This document shows, in pieces, positions 38,906 through 54,705 of a stretch of DNA of 64,000 nucleotides. Source of the stretch: an uncultured Actinomycetes bacterium (GTDB taxonomy: Bacteria; Actinomycetota; Acidimicrobiia; Acidimicrobiales; RAAP-2); contig CAIQGE010000018.1 of NCBI GenBank assembly GCA_903871335.1, forward strand, positions 36,208 to 100,207. The letters are read 5' to 3'. The position numbers were made by a program, and so were the translations under genes. The notes beneath the pieces were generated by a model that saw only the letters and a program-made list of their open reading frames with translations, was not told where the DNA came from and ran no database searches. Positions within the stretch are counted from its first letter, which is position 1. Every line of letters starts with the position of its first letter.

Positions 38906-40335
38906 TGGCACCGTTGCCGAACGGGTGGGAAATGGTGGTGGGCTTGGAGGTCCACACCGAACTCAAGACCGCGACGAAGTTGTTCTGTGGGTGCGCGAAC
39001 GCGTTTGGTGCCGCCCCGAACACTCAGGTGTGCCCGGTGTGTTTGGGTTTGCCCGGTTCTCTTCCCGTGCTCAACGAGCACGCGGTCGATCTGGCGATGG
39101 CCATTGGTATGGCGCTGCATTGCACGATCGCGCCGTCGACGTTCCACCGGAAGAACTATTTCTACCCGGACATGCCGAAGGACTACCAGATCTCCCAGTA
39201 CGACCTGCCCATCAACTCCGGTGGGTACCTCGATCTTCCCGACGGGTCGCGCGTCAGCATCGAACGCGCGCACATGGAAGAAGACACCGGGAAGACCACG
39301 CACTTAGGCGGCAGTGGTCGCATTCACGGCGCGGACCGCTCCTTGGTGGACTACAACCGCTCGGGCGTCCCGTTGGTGGAAATCGTGTCGGGGCCGGACA
39401 TCCGCACACCCGAACAAGCGCGCGCCTACGCGTCGGAACTACGCGGCATTCTCATCGCCACCGGCGCGTCCGATGGCCGTATGGAAGAAGGATCGATGCG
39501 CATCGACGCGAACGTGTCGGTGCGGCGACCGGACGCGCCCTTCGGCACCCGCTGTGAGATCAAGAACCTCAATTCGCTGCGGTCCTTGCAGCGAGCCATT
39601 GAATACGAAGCGCTCCGTCAAATTGAGCTCATCGAAGACGGCGGCACGGTTCGACAGGAGACACGACACTGGGACGAAGTGGCGGGGGAGACGTCCACCA
39701 TGCGAACCAAGGAGGAAGCAGAGGACTACCGCTACTTCCTCGAACCTGATCTGGTGGAACTTGCGCCCGACGCCGCGTGGCAGCAGCGGATCCGCGAACA
39801 GTTGGGTCCCATGCCCGCCGCTCGTCGAGCCGCCCTGTCCGCCCTCTTGAGCCACCCGCAGCCCGCGCAGCTCGACGCCATCGAAGTGGTCGTGGACCTC
39901 GAACTCGACGAATACGTACACGCCGCGGCCGCGGCACAGGCCGACGTGGCCATCGCGCTGGCTCGCGCAGCGAATGAGGTGGCGGGAAATTTGGAGTCGC
40001 GCAGCAATCTCACGACCGACGCTTTCAGCGCCACGGTGCTCATGGAACAGCGCGGAGAGCTCTCGGCGACGCAGGCCAAGACGGTTCTCGGTGACGTGCT
40101 CGCCTCCGGCGGTGATCCAGCGGCGGCCGCGGCGGCTCGCGGCTTTGAACAAATGTCGTCGGACTCCCTGTCGTCAACGGTGGCGGGTCTGATCGACGCC
40201 AACCCCGACGAGTGGCAGCGATACCGCGACGGCGACGACAAATTGGCGCAGTTCTTCATTGGTCTCGTCATGAAGGCAACTAAGGGCCAAGCGAACGGTA
40301 AGTCGGTCATCGCCGAACTGCAAGCTCGACGCTAA
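38905..40335 (+). CDS. gatB: Asp-tRNA(Asn)/Glu-tRNA(Gln) amidotransferase subunit B
   Basis: Kinase-transamidase subunit of 476 residues that activates the mischarged Glu or Asp on tRNA and accepts ammonia. VVGLEVHTELKT, VCLGLPGSLPVLN and HRKNYFYPDMPKDYQISQYD are family signatures. SMRIDANVSVR follows, and the C-terminal tail is the helical GatB/YqeY domain (about 330 to the end). The start shares one base with the gatA stop (TGATG). Confidence 0.97.
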   Translation: MAPLPNGWEMVVGLEVHTELKTATKLFCGCANAFGAAPNTQVCPVCLGLPGSLPVLNEHAVDLAMAIGMALHCTIAPSTFHRKNYFYPDMPKDYQISQYDLPINSGGYLDLPDGSRVSIERAHMEEDTGKTTHLGGSGRIHGADRSLVDYNRSGVPLVEIVSGPDIRTPEQARAYASELRGILIATGASDGRMEEGSMRIDANVSVRRPDAPFGTRCEIKNLNSLRSLQRAIEYEALRQIELIEDGGTVRQETRHWDEVAGETSTMRTKEEAEDYRYFLEPDLVELAPDAAWQQRIREQLGPMPAARRAALSALLSHPQPAQLDAIEVVVDLELDEYVHAAAAAQADVAIALARAANEVAGNLESRSNLTTDAFSATVLMEQRGELSATQAKTVLGDVLASGGDPAAAAAARGFEQMSSDSLSSTVAGLIDANPDEWQRYRDGDDKLAQFFIGLVMKATKGQANGKSVIAELQARR

Positions 40336-40369
40336 CGAGGGCGACGCCACGGTTTCGTAGACTCGGACG

Positions 40370-42049
40370 ATGGCGACGCACCCGACTCCCCGCAGCTTCG
40401 AAGTCACTCAGGGCAAGAATCGTGCCCCCGCGCGTGCGATGTTGCGCGCCATGGGTCTCACTGACGACGACATGGTCAAGCCGCAAATTGGTGTGGCGTC
40501 GAGTTGGAATGAGGTCACCCCGTGCAATTTGCCCCTCGATCGTCTCGCGAAGCGCGCCAAGGTGGCTGTTCGCGACGGCGGAGGCGTACCCTTTGAATTC
40601 GTGACCATTGCCGTCTCCGACGGTATTTCGATGGGCCACGAAGGTATGCGCGCCTCGTTGGTGTCGCGCGAGGTGATTGCCGACAGCGTCGAGACGGTCA
40701 TGCACGCAGAACGCTTCGACGCTCTCGTGACATTCGCGGGGTGTGACAAGTCACTGCCCGGGATGCTCATGGCGGCGGCTCGACTGGACGTGCCCAGTGT
40801 GTTCCTCTACGGCGGGACGATTCTGCCCGGCCATCACAACGACCAGGCGCTCGACATCGTCTCGGTCTTCGAGGCCGTCGGCGCGAACGCCGTCGACGCG
40901 TTGAGCGACGAGGAACTCAAACTTATTGAACTGAAGGCGTGTCCGGGCGAGGGCAGTTGTGCCGGAATGTTCACCGCGAACACGATGGCCAGCGTGGGCG
41001 AAGCCATTGGCATGTCCCTCCTCGGCAGTGCGTCGGCGCCGTCGATTGACGGTCGACGCGATGACTACGCCTACGAGTCCGGTCTCGCCGTGCTGCATCT
41101 CTTGGACCGGGGCATCACCGCTCGCCAAATCATGACCAAAAAGGCGTTCGAGAACGCCATCGCCGTCGTCATGGCGCTCGGTGGTTCCACGAACGCAGTG
41201 TTGCACCTGCTCGCGATCGCGCACGAAGCTCGCGTTCCTTTGGAACTGAGTGACTTCAACCGCATCGCCGCTCGCGTGCCGCATCTCGCCGACACCAAGC
41301 CCCACGGGAAGTACCACATGACTGACTTGGACAAGATCGGTGGCGTTCCCGTCGTCCTGCAGCACTTGTTGGACGCGGGTCTGCTGCACGGCGACGTGAT
41401 GACCGTGACGGGCAAGACGATGGCAGAGAATCTCGCCGAGTATCACGCGCCGGCTCCCGATGGCGACGTGGTCCACCCGCTGAGCAACCCCATCCACGCA
41501 CAAGGTGGGATCGCCATCCTGACGGGATCACTCGCCCCGAATGGATCGGTCGTGAAGGTGGCGGGCATTGACACGCTCTTGTTCGACGGCACCGCCCGGG
41601 TTTTTGACGGTGAGGACGCCGCGATGACGGCGATCTTGGCCGACGAAATCACCCCCAACACCGTCGTCGTGATTCGCTACGAGGGTCCCAAGGCGGGACC
41701 CGGCATGCGCGAAATGTTGGCGGTGACCGGGGCAATGAAGGGGGCCGGACGTGGTGGCGACTGTGCGCTCGTCACCGACGGTCGCTTTTCGGGCGGCACC
41801 CACGGATTCTGCGTGGGTCACGTGGCACCAGAAGCACTCAACGGTGGCCCCATTGGTCTCGTGCAGGACGGCGACCGCATCGTGATCGATGTGGTGAACC
41901 ATTCCATTGACCTGATGGTCGATGAAGCGGAGCTCGAACGACGTCGGGGACTCGTGGCTCCCTTCGTGCCTCGCTACACGACGGGCGTTCTTGAGAAATT
42001 CGCTCGCTTGGCCCAAGGAGCCGAGAAAGGCGCCGTCACCTCAGCGTGA
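40370..42049 (+). CDS. ilvD: dihydroxy-acid dehydratase
   Basis: Fe-S enzyme of 559 residues that makes 2-oxoisovalerate and 2-oxo-3-methylvalerate, the third common step of valine and isoleucine synthesis. [12 protein letters not shown] and [16 protein letters not shown] carry cluster cysteines; [20 protein letters not shown] is the C-terminal signature. TAGACT at 40358-40363 is 6 nt before ATG 40370, indicating its own leaderless promoter although gatB ends only 34 nt upstream. The ilv leader and ilvBNC follow. Confidence 0.97.
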   Translation: MATHPTPRSFEVTQGKNRAPARAMLRAMGLTDDDMVKPQIGVASSWNEVTPCNLPLDRLAKRAKVAVRDGGGVPFEFVTIAVSDGISMGHEGMRASLVSREVIADSVETVMHAERFDALVTFAGCDKSLPGMLMAAARLDVPSVFLYGGTILPGHHNDQALDIVSVFEAVGANAVDALSDEELKLIELKACPGEGSCAGMFTANTMASVGEAIGMSLLGSASAPSIDGRRDDYAYESGLAVLHLLDRGITARQIMTKKAFENAIAVVMALGGSTNAVLHLLAIAHEARVPLELSDFNRIAARVPHLADTKPHGKYHMTDLDKIGGVPVVLQHLLDAGLLHGDVMTVTGKTMAENLAEYHAPAPDGDVVHPLSNPIHAQGGIAILTGSLAPNGSVVKVAGIDTLLFDGTARVFDGEDAAMTAILADEITPNTVVVIRYEGPKAGPGMREMLAVTGAMKGAGRGGDCALVTDGRFSGGTHGFCVGHVAPEALNGGPIGLVQDGDRIVIDVVNHSIDLMVDEAELERRRGLVAPFVPRYTTGVLEKFARLAQGAEKGAVTSA

Positions 42050-42068
42050 CGTCGAGAGCCAGGTGATC

Positions 42069-42097
42069 TTGCGTCGCGACGAATCCTGTGGCAGACT
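42069..42097 (+). promoter_or_regulatory. promoter of the ilvBNC leader
   Basis: TTGCGT (42069-42074) and CAGACT (42092-42097) are 17 nt apart and the hexamer ends 7 nt before the leader-peptide GTG. The transcript would therefore start at or next to the start codon. Confidence 0.6.
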
Positions 42098-42104
42098 GCG
42101 TTTC

Positions 42105-42155
42105 GTGCGCAACCTTTCGTCAACGCTTCTCGTAGTAGGCACTAGCCGACGGTAG
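42105..42155 (+). CDS. ilvBNC leader peptide
   Basis: A 16-codon frame, GTG at 42105 to TAG at 42153-42155, reading [16 protein letters not shown]. The run Leu-Leu-Val-Val plus an earlier Leu are the regulating amino acids of the operon downstream, exactly what a ribosome-stalling attenuator needs. Low charged tRNA-Leu or -Val would stall the ribosome here and prevent the terminator at 42176-42204 from forming. Similar ilvB leaders are known in Corynebacterium and Streptomyces. The mRNA is probably leaderless. Confidence 0.82.
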   Translation: MRNLSSTLLVVGTSRR

Positions 42156-42175
42156 GCGCGACGCTGCACATACCG

Positions 42176-42204
42176 AAGGCCTCCCGAATCGGGAGGCCTT
42201 TTTT
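42176..42204 (+). terminator. ilvBNC attenuator terminator
   Basis: AAGGCCTCCCG (42176-42186) pairs with CGGGAGGCCTT (42190-42200) over an AAT loop and runs into TTTTTT (42199-42204), a textbook intrinsic terminator placed between the leader peptide and ilvB. CGGTA (42150-42154) and TACCG (42171-42175) can pair just upstream and may form the competing or pausing hairpin. Confidence 0.88.
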
Positions 42205-42231
42205 GTTTCCCTCGATACCAAAGGACAGACC

Positions 42232-43947
42232 GTGGAACTCACTGGAGCCCAAGCACTGATCAAGAGCCTGGAGCAGCAGGGCGTGGACGTCATGTTCGGG
42301 CTGCCTGGCGGAGCGATCTTGCCCGTGTACGACCCGCTCATCGATTCGACCATTCGTCACATCCTCGTGCGTCACGAGCAGGGCGCCGGTCACATGGCGG
42401 AGGGGTACGCCTTAGCCACGGGTCGACCCGGTGTCGCCATGGTGACGAGTGGGCCGGGTGCGACGAACATCGTCACGCCGATTGCGAACGCCCACATGGA
42501 CTCCACACCCCTCGTCGTCATCACCGGTCAGGTGGCGTCGGGATCGATTGGCACGGACGCGTTCCAGGAATGCGACATCACCGGCATCACGTCGGGGATC
42601 ACCAAACACAACTTCTTGGTGTCGTCCGCGAGCGAATTGCCGCGCATTATTGCGGCGGCTTTCCACCTGGCGACGACCGGGCGCCCGGGACCGGTCCTAG
42701 TGGACGTTCCCAAGGACATTGCGCAAAGCAAGATGGAATGGTGGTGGCCGAGCACCATTGAGGAACTCGATTTGCCCGGGTACCGTCCGAACGTCGCCGT
42801 CGACGAAGACGCCGTGGCGCGCGCGGCGGCGTTGATTGCGTCGGCCGAACGTCCGGTGCTCTACGTGGGTGGTGGAACATTGAAGTCCCGAGCGTCGGCG
42901 GAATTACTCGCCTTCGCCGAGCGCACCGGCATTCCGGTGGTGACGACGTTGATGGCCCGTGGCGCCTTTCCGGACTCGCACCCCCAACACCTCGGCATGC
43001 CGGGCATGCACGGTTTCTACACCGCGGTGACCGCGATGCAGCGAAGCGATCTCTTGATTTCCCTCGGCGCTCGCTTTGACGACCGTGTGACGGGGCGTCT
43101 CGATGGATTTGCGCCGGACGCCAAAATCATTCACGTCGATATCGATAAGGCCGAAATCAACAAGGTCCGCCGTGCCGACGTGGCGCTCATCGGTGACGTG
43201 CGCGAGATGCTGACAGCCCTGGACGCGGCGACGTCCACGCCCACCTCGCTGGATGCGTGGTGGCGCCAGCTGCGCGCGTGGCAGGAGGAATTCCCTCTCA
43301 CCTACGACGAACCCACCACTGATGGTCCCCTGCGCCCCCAGTCCGTGATTGAAGCCATCGCGCGCCAAGCGGCACCCGGAACGATTGTCGCCTCCGGGGT
43401 GGGACAGCACCAAATGTGGGCGGCTCAGCACTGGAAATACGAAGAGCCGGGCACGTGGATCAACTCGGGTGGGGCCGGGACCATGGGATTTGGCGTGCCC
43501 GCGGCGATCGGCGCGAAGGTGGGCCGACCGGATCGCACGGTGTGGACCATTGACGGTGACGGTTGTTTTCAAATGACCGCCCAAGAGCTCGTGACAGCAC
43601 GCGCCGAGGGAATCCCGATCAAGGTCGCAATTTTGAACAACGCCTACCTCGGCATGGTGCGCCAGTGGCAGGAGATGTTCTACGACGAGCGCTACAGCGA
43701 GGTCTATCTGTCTCCCGATCTGCCCGACTACGTGAAGTGGGCGGAGGCCATGGGGTGCGTCGGACTGCGGGCGACGAGTCACCAGGACGTGGACCGAGTG
43801 ATTGCCGAAGCCAACAGCGTGCATGACGTTCCGGTCGTCATCGATTTTCGCACCGACGCGTCGGAGAAGGTTTTTCCCATGGTGCCCTCAGGTGCCACCA
43901 ACGACGACATCGTCGTCCACCCCCGCCAGCGAGGAGGCAACGCGTGA
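42232..43947 (+). CDS. ilvB: acetolactate synthase large (catalytic) subunit
   Basis: Thiamine-diphosphate enzyme of 571 residues that joins two pyruvates, or pyruvate and 2-oxobutyrate, in the first common step of branched-chain synthesis. [13 protein letters not shown], the catalytic glutamate in [14 protein letters not shown], the central FAD-binding domain, and the ThDP motif GDGCFQM to [12 protein letters not shown] are all present. GTG 42232 has AAAGGAC upstream. Expression is controlled by the attenuator just before it. The stop overlaps ilvN (GTGA). Confidence 0.97.
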   Translation: MELTGAQALIKSLEQQGVDVMFGLPGGAILPVYDPLIDSTIRHILVRHEQGAGHMAEGYALATGRPGVAMVTSGPGATNIVTPIANAHMDSTPLVVITGQVASGSIGTDAFQECDITGITSGITKHNFLVSSASELPRIIAAAFHLATTGRPGPVLVDVPKDIAQSKMEWWWPSTIEELDLPGYRPNVAVDEDAVARAAALIASAERPVLYVGGGTLKSRASAELLAFAERTGIPVVTTLMARGAFPDSHPQHLGMPGMHGFYTAVTAMQRSDLLISLGARFDDRVTGRLDGFAPDAKIIHVDIDKAEINKVRRADVALIGDVREMLTALDAATSTPTSLDAWWRQLRAWQEEFPLTYDEPTTDGPLRPQSVIEAIARQAAPGTIVASGVGQHQMWAAQHWKYEEPGTWINSGGAGTMGFGVPAAIGAKVGRPDRTVWTIDGDGCFQMTAQELVTARAEGIPIKVAILNNAYLGMVRQWQEMFYDERYSEVYLSPDLPDYVKWAEAMGCVGLRATSHQDVDRVIAEANSVHDVPVVIDFRTDASEKVFPMVPSGATNDDIVVHPRQRGGNA

Positions 43948-44486
43948 GCGCAACACCCGAACCCTACGTCGGACCCACGAGTTCGTCGCCCGTGACCCAC
44001 CACATCTTGTCGGTGCTCGTGGAGAACAAGGCCGGTGTCCTGGCCCGTATTGCGGGCCTGTTCGCTCGTCGCGGTTTCAACATCTACTCCCTGGCCGTCG
44101 CGCCGGCCGAAGGTCACGCACGCTTTTCTCGCATCACCATCGTGGTCGACGCCGAGACGACGCCGTTGGAGCAGATCGTGGGACAGCTGGACAAGTTGGT
44201 GAATGTGGTCGCCATTACGGACCTCGCTCCTCGAGATGCGGTGGAACGAGAGTTGCTGCTCGCCACCGTGAGCTACGAAAGCGATACGCGTACCGCCGTT
44301 CTCGACGCCGTCGCTAGCGCCGGAGCGTCGATCGTGGACGTGGACGCTGGAGCGGTGACGATCATGCTCGCGGGGACACCGGCGGCGTGCGATCAATTTG
44401 AACGACGCCTCGAATCATTCGCGTCGGTGGAGCTCCACCGCACGGGACGAGTCGCGCTTTCGCGACTCGGGTCACAAAAGAACTAG
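43944..44486 (+). CDS. ilvN: acetolactate synthase small (regulatory) subunit
   Basis: Regulatory subunit of 180 residues that activates IlvB and confers valine feedback inhibition. The N-terminal ACT domain reads [20 protein letters not shown] and [13 protein letters not shown]; a second ACT-like domain follows ([20 protein letters not shown]). GTG overlaps the ilvB stop, ensuring equal synthesis; ilvC follows after 24 nt. Confidence 0.96.
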   Translation: MSATPEPYVGPTSSSPVTHHILSVLVENKAGVLARIAGLFARRGFNIYSLAVAPAEGHARFSRITIVVDAETTPLEQIVGQLDKLVNVVAITDLAPRDAVERELLLATVSYESDTRTAVLDAVASAGASIVDVDAGAVTIMLAGTPAACDQFERRLESFASVELHRTGRVALSRLGSQKN

Positions 44487-45545
<1,059 letters not shown>

Positions 45546-45555
45546 TTCTGGCGAT

Positions 45556-45593
45556 GAAGCCCCGTCACTGCCCCAGGGCGGTGGCGGGGCTTC
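45556..45593 (+). terminator. terminator after ilvBNC
   Basis: GAAGCCCCGTCACTGCCC (45556-45573) pairs with GGGCGGTGGCGGGGCTTC (45576-45593) with two G-T wobbles and a tiny loop. It lies 10 nt past the ilvC stop. The T tract after it is poor. Confidence 0.78.
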
Positions 45594-45659
45594 GTGCTTG
45601 ATGGAGGACAACGGACGTGCCTTCGTCACGCGCCGTCACGGTCGATCTAGTCTGCGCCC

Positions 45660-46630
45660 ATGCATAAGGAACTTCCGACCTACGACGAATTGTTGAGTCG
45701 ACAGGATGCACCTCCCGGAAGTTCCTGGGGGTTATGGGGACAAGGCGACGTCCTTGGTTGTCTGAATTTGATTGACCGCGCGGCCACCGCGCGCGGGGTG
45801 GCCGCGGTTCTCTCCCACGACGTCTTCGCGCTCAACCTCGCCATGGAACAGCCCGATCCACCGCTGTTTTCTCGTGCTCGGATGACGCACGAGGTGACCT
45901 GGCTCGATGGCGAGGCCGGACACGACGACGCTCTCCTCAATTGGAACACGCAGTCATCCAGTCAGTGGGACGGGTTCCGTCATATCCGCCACCCCGTACA
46001 CGGTTTCTACAACGGCGTCGCGGACGACGACCACGGCATGCACCACTGGGCGCAACGGGGCATCGCAACACGAGCGGTGCTCTGTGACGTTGGTCGGTTC
46101 TTGGCCTCACAGGGTGAGTCCATTGCCTACGACACCGCACATTGGATCGACCCGTCCGTGATTCTCGACACCTTGGAAGAGCAAGGTTCGTCCGTGGCGC
46201 CGGGCGACGTCCTGTTGATTCGCACCGGGTGGCTCGAGTGGTACCTGGAACAAGACGAGGATGTGCGACGGGACCTCGCCGAGCACACGCGTGCTCCAGG
46301 ACTCGCCCCGGGCGCGCCGACGGCTCGCATCCTGTGGAACCTTCACGTCGCCGCCGTGGCGGCCGATAATCCCGCCCTCGAGGCGTATCCCTCGTCGGCG
46401 CATTTTTCGGGCGATCAGATCCGTGCCTTTGTCAGCGCCGGACGTTACGAGGAGTTCTTCGTCCACTTTGCCTTGTTGCCGCTGCTCGGCCTGCCCGTCG
46501 GCGAATTCTTCGCACTCGGCGACTTCGCGGCGGCCTGCGCGCACGACCGTCGCTACGAGGCGCTCTTTACGTCGGCGCCCCTCAACCTGCAATCCGGCGT
46601 GGCGTCGCCGCCCAATGCAATAGTGATGCG

Positions 46631-46634
<4 letters not shown>
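45660..46634 (+). CDS. cyclase family (kynurenine formamidase-like) metal-dependent hydrolase
   Basis: Protein of 324 residues in the cyclase/KynB fold. SSQWDGFRHIRHPVHGFYNG is the divergent form of the HxGTHxDxPxH metal motif seen in the large bacterial cyclase group, followed by GDVLLIRTGWLEWY and AAHFSGDQ. It probably hydrolyses an amide or lactone; the substrate is unknown. TAGTCT at 45648-45653 lies 6 nt before ATG 45660, so it has its own leaderless promoter after the ilv terminator. The next gene overlaps its stop. Confidence 0.82.
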
Positions 46635-49560
<2,926 letters not shown>

Positions 49561-49641
49561 CAGCACTCGTTAACGCAAATTCGTGCTGTCAGTGAGTCTC
49601 GGCATTTCCCCTAGCCTTGGGACTAAGAGAAAGGTGTCATC

Positions 49642-51216
49642 GTGGCGCGTGTATTGGTAACCGAAGAGATCGCCGAATCAGGTCTCAACCAACTGCGAGC
49701 CGCGGGGCATGACGTCGACGTGCAACTGGGACTAAGTCCCGAAGAGCTCGTCGCGACGATCCCGGGAGCTCAGGCCCTCATCATTCGTTCCGCCACCAAC
49801 GTGGACGCTGCCGCTCTCGAGGCCGGTAAGGACCTGATCGTTGTGGGCCGCGCCGGCATCGGACTCGACAATGTTGACGTCGCACGAGCGACGGAACTCG
49901 GCGTCATGGTCGTCAACGCACCGCAGTCCAACATTCTCTCGGCCGCCGAACAGACGATGGCTCTCCTGCTCGCGCAGGCACGCAATGTTCCCCAAGCGCA
50001 CAGCGCATTAAAGAACGGTAAATGGGAGCGCTCAAAGTGGGAGGGCGTCGAGCTCTACGGCAAGACTCTCGGAGTCGTCGGACTCGGCAAGATTGGCGCG
50101 CTCGTGGCGCAGCGAGCCCTCGCCTTTGGCATGCGACTAGTGGCCTATGACCCCTTCATCTCCGAAGATCGTGCCCGCCACATGGGCGTGGAGCTCATGA
50201 GTTTGGATGATCTCCTCGCGCAAAGTGACTTCATCACGATTCACCTGCCCAAGAACAAGGACACCACGGGTCTTCTCGACGCCAAGGCGCTGGCCAAGAC
50301 CAAGCGGGGCGTGCGGATCATCAACGTGGCACGTGGCGGCATCGTGTCGGAAGCCGATCTGGCGGAAGCGGTGAAGTCGGGCCACGTCCAGGGCGCCGCT
50401 CTCGACGTCTTTGAAAAGGAACCCTGCACGGAGTCCCCGTTGTTCGAACTGCCGTCGGTGGTCGTCGCGCCGCACCTCGGAGCGTCAACGGCCGAGGCCC
50501 AGGACAAGGCCGGCGTCACGATCGCGGAACAGGTGCAGCTCGCCTTGGCGGGAGATTTCGTTCCCTTCGCCGTCAACGTGTCCGCCGGCGAGGTGTCGGA
50601 CGTTGTTCGGCCCTTCATGGGACTCGCGGAGTTGCTGGGACGCTTCCTCGGCGGATTGCTGGACGGAAGTTCTGCGGATGTGGAGGTGATCTACCAAGGT
50701 GAACTCGCCGGTGCGGGGACGAAGATCCTGACGCTGTGCGCGTTAAAGGGTCTCTTCGCGGCGACCGGACATGAGGAAGCCTCCTTCGTGAACGCCCCCG
50801 CGCTGGCGTCGGAATTGGCGGTCGCCTACAAGGAGTCATCCACCACGGTGTCGGAGGATTACCACAATCTCATCACGGTCCGATCGAGTGATCACGAGGT
50901 CTCTGGCACACTGGCCACCGTGGGCATCCACGTCGAGCCGCGCATCGTGACCGTGGATGGCCACAGCGTCGAGATTCCGCCGGCCTCCTCAATGTTGGTC
51001 GTACGCAATGACGACCGTCCGGGCATGATTGGCCTCGTCGGACTCGCGCTCGGTGAAGCCGGCATTTCGATTTCTTCCATGGCTGTGGGTCCGAGCCCTA
51101 CTGTCGGCAGCGCGATGATGGTTCTCTCGACGTCGGAGGCAACACCATCTCCCGTGCTCGAGTCCCTGCGGGCGTCCGCCGGTATCTCGGATCTCCACGT
51201 CATCACGCTGAAATAG
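49642..51216 (+). CDS. serA: D-3-phosphoglycerate dehydrogenase
   Basis: First enzyme of serine synthesis, 524 residues, the long actinobacterial type. The NAD loop is LGVVGLGKIGALVA; the catalytic Arg, Glu and His are in NVARGGIV, ALDVFEKEP and VAPHLGAST. An intervening ASB domain (about 320-450) and a C-terminal ACT domain (MLVVRNDDRPGMIGLVG) for serine feedback follow. GTG 49642 has AGAAAGG upstream and TAGCCT further up as a probable -10, so unlike many neighbours this mRNA has a 5' leader. Confidence 0.97.
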   Translation: MARVLVTEEIAESGLNQLRAAGHDVDVQLGLSPEELVATIPGAQALIIRSATNVDAAALEAGKDLIVVGRAGIGLDNVDVARATELGVMVVNAPQSNILSAAEQTMALLLAQARNVPQAHSALKNGKWERSKWEGVELYGKTLGVVGLGKIGALVAQRALAFGMRLVAYDPFISEDRARHMGVELMSLDDLLAQSDFITIHLPKNKDTTGLLDAKALAKTKRGVRIINVARGGIVSEADLAEAVKSGHVQGAALDVFEKEPCTESPLFELPSVVVAPHLGASTAEAQDKAGVTIAEQVQLALAGDFVPFAVNVSAGEVSDVVRPFMGLAELLGRFLGGLLDGSSADVEVIYQGELAGAGTKILTLCALKGLFAATGHEEASFVNAPALASELAVAYKESSTTVSEDYHNLITVRSSDHEVSGTLATVGIHVEPRIVTVDGHSVEIPPASSMLVVRNDDRPGMIGLVGLALGEAGISISSMAVGPSPTVGSAMMVLSTSEATPSPVLESLRASAGISDLHVITLK

Positions 51217-51279
51217 CCCCACGGCGGACTTGGCGTCTGACGACAACGTGGCGGCAGAGCAAGGACTACTGTCTGCGAA

Positions 51280-51489
51280 GTGAACTACGAGTATGACGTC
51301 CGCTTCGTACCTATGTCGAAAAAGGGATGGCGTGATTTCGGTGCCACGCTGAATGATCTGCCGAGGGACGGGTGGGAATTGTTCATGGCGGTTCCGATTA
51401 CGGAAATTCGTTCATATTGGTTCGGTCTCACGAATGGTGGCACGACCGTGATGACTCATTACTACCGTCGCGAGATTCCCGCACCTTAG
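51280..51489 (+). CDS. small DUF4177-like protein
   Basis: Protein of 69 residues: NYEYDVRFVPMSKKGWRDFGATLNDLPRDGWELF, then a short beta hairpin ending MTHYYRRE. The YEY...GW...LN..GWEL pattern is that of DUF4177 proteins, small and of unknown role. GTG 51280 is preceded by TACTGT at 51267-51272 with 7 nt between, indicating a leaderless mRNA. A bidirectional terminator follows. Confidence 0.72.
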   Translation: MNYEYDVRFVPMSKKGWRDFGATLNDLPRDGWELFMAVPITEIRSYWFGLTNGGTTVMTHYYRREIPAP

Positions 51490-51509
51490 GTGCACAAGCG
51501 ATAAATGAC

Positions 51510-51539
51510 GGAGCCCCCGCCGATTTCGGCGGGGGCTCC
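51510..51539. terminator. bidirectional terminator between convergent genes
   Basis: GGAGCCCCCGCCG (51510-51522) pairs perfectly with CGGCGGGGGCTCC (51527-51539) over an ATTT loop. It separates the DUF4177-like gene from the aldo/keto reductase gene and can serve both strands. Confidence 0.82.
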
Positions 51540-51551
51540 CATCGTGTAGTC

Positions 51552-52520
51552 CTAGAACAGCGTGATCACGTCAATGCGGTCAAGGACGTCCTTGGTCAGC
51601 AGGGGAATGGCACGCAGCGCCTTCATGTTCTCTTCGACCTGTTCGGGCGACGAGGCACCGGTGATGACGGTGGAGACATTGGGGTTCTTGGCGCACCAGG
51701 CGATGGAAAGTTCAGCAAGTGACACACCCAGCTCATCGGCGATTCCTTTGAGCTCAGCGACTTTCGCATTGCGCTTTTCGTTGGTCAGCGAATCCTTCAG
51801 CCACTCGTAGCCCGGGAGTGTGGCGCGGGAGCCTTCCGGAATGCCGTTGATGTACTTTCCCGTGAGCAGACCCGACGAGAGTGGCGACCACGTCGTCAGA
51901 CCGTAGGAGAAGTCTTCGTAGAGACGCTTGTATTCCTTCTCCACGCGGTCGCGCCAGAACAAGTTGTACTGCGGCTGATCCATGACCGGCTTGTGGAGGT
52001 GGTGCTTGTCGGCGATGTCCCACGCGGTACGAATCTCGTCGGCACTCCATTCCGACGTACCCCAGTACAGGGCCTTGCCCTGGGTGATCATGTCGCTCAT
52101 CGCCCACACTGTTTCTTCGATGGGGGTGTTCGCGTCCGGACGGTGACAGAAGACCAGGTCAACGAAGTCCAGTCCGAAACGCTTCAAGGAACCGTCGATG
52201 GCCTGGCTGAGGTACTTACGGTTCAGCGTGTTGCGCATATTGACGTCCGGGAACAGACCCCAGAACAACTTGGTAGAGACGACGTACTCGTGACGCTGCC
52301 AACCCAGCTTGCGAATGGCTTCACCCATGATGCGCTCGGACTCTCCGGCGGCGTAACCCTCGGCATTGTCAAAGAAGTTGACACCGGCGTCGCGCGCGGC
52401 CTTGAGGCACTTCGCGGCAAAGTCGACGTCCAACTGACTACCGAAGGTCACCCATGAGCCAAAACTCAGAACACTGACCTTGAGACCCGATCCGCCGAGG
52501 CGGCGATATTCCATGTCCAC
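51552..52520 (-). CDS. aldo/keto reductase (Kv-beta/YghZ-like)
   Basis: NADPH-dependent reductase of 322 residues in the AKR fold. The catalytic set is visible: [15 protein letters not shown] holds Asp and Tyr, VSTKLFWG the Lys, and VFCHRPD the His. [16 protein letters not shown] opens the barrel. It resembles the potassium-channel beta subunit group (AKR6); substrate unknown, probably small aldehydes. GTG 52520 is chosen because AGGAG lies 6 nt upstream; ATG 52514 would be too far from it. Confidence 0.92.
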   Translation of the reverse strand: MDMEYRRLGGSGLKVSVLSFGSWVTFGSQLDVDFAAKCLKAARDAGVNFFDNAEGYAAGESERIMGEAIRKLGWQRHEYVVSTKLFWGLFPDVNMRNTLNRKYLSQAIDGSLKRFGLDFVDLVFCHRPDANTPIEETVWAMSDMITQGKALYWGTSEWSADEIRTAWDIADKHHLHKPVMDQPQYNLFWRDRVEKEYKRLYEDFSYGLTTWSPLSSGLLTGKYINGIPEGSRATLPGYEWLKDSLTNEKRNAKVAELKGIADELGVSLAELSIAWCAKNPNVSTVITGASSPEQVEENMKALRAIPLLTKDVLDRIDVITLF

Positions 52521-52584
52521 GATTTCTCCTTACGTTGGAACAACCCGATTAGGTCTACCAGCCCCGCCGGAGACGGCGTGCGTT

Positions 52585-52755
52585 CTAGGACGCTCTCTTT
52601 TCGGGCACGCTCGGCCACTGATCGAGCGTGACGGGCGTCGCGGCCGTTGACTTAGATGAGCGCACGACGCCGAGAACGGCGGCGATGACCGCCCCGATCA
52701 CGGCCAGGACGGCGAGTTTGACAAGGAACCGAAAGATGACCGAGATCGCGTGCAC
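52585..52755 (-). CDS. small single-pass membrane protein (56 aa)
   Basis: Short frame from GTG 52755: HAISVIFRFLVK, a hydrophobic helix (LAVLAVIGAVIAAVLGVV), then RSSKSTAATPVTLDQWPSVPEKRAS. The cytoplasmic tail with a Trp-Pro-x-Val-Pro motif is seen in other small actinobacterial membrane proteins of unknown function. TAGTTT at 52762-52767 (minus strand) lies exactly 6 nt upstream of the GTG, the leaderless arrangement common in this window. Confidence 0.65.
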   Translation of the reverse strand: MHAISVIFRFLVKLAVLAVIGAVIAAVLGVVRSSKSTAATPVTLDQWPSVPEKRAS

Positions 52756-52832
52756 GTGACCAAACTACTGGTCCCAATGTCCGTAGTCCTCATTGTCGGT
52801 GCGGCGAACTTTCGATCTCGGGGTGGCCGTAG

Positions 52833-52838
52833 TACAAT
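52833..52838 (+). promoter_or_regulatory. -10 element of the leuA leader
   Basis: TACAAT, a near-consensus -10 hexamer, ends 6 nt before the leader-peptide GTG at 52845. Transcription should therefore begin at the start codon itself. The corresponding -35 is poor. Confidence 0.7.
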
Positions 52839-52844
52839 GTTGGC

Positions 52845-52882
52845 GTGAAGGTACACCACCGCAACGGACTTCTGCTTCGATA

Positions 52883-52883
<1 letters not shown>
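52845..52883 (+). CDS. leuA leader peptide
   Basis: A 12-codon frame from GTG 52845 to TAG 52881-52883 reading MKVHHRNGLLLR. Three consecutive leucine codons near the stop are the expected sensor for leucine supply: a ribosome stalled there would stop the pause and terminator hairpins downstream from forming. leuA leaders with Leu runs are known in Actinomycetota. The mRNA is probably leaderless. Confidence 0.85.
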
Positions 52884-54649
<1,766 letters not shown>

Positions 54650-54705
54650 CGACTTCACGCGTACGCTGCTCACTTTCGACCGACGACGACACCTAGAATT
54701 TTCTG

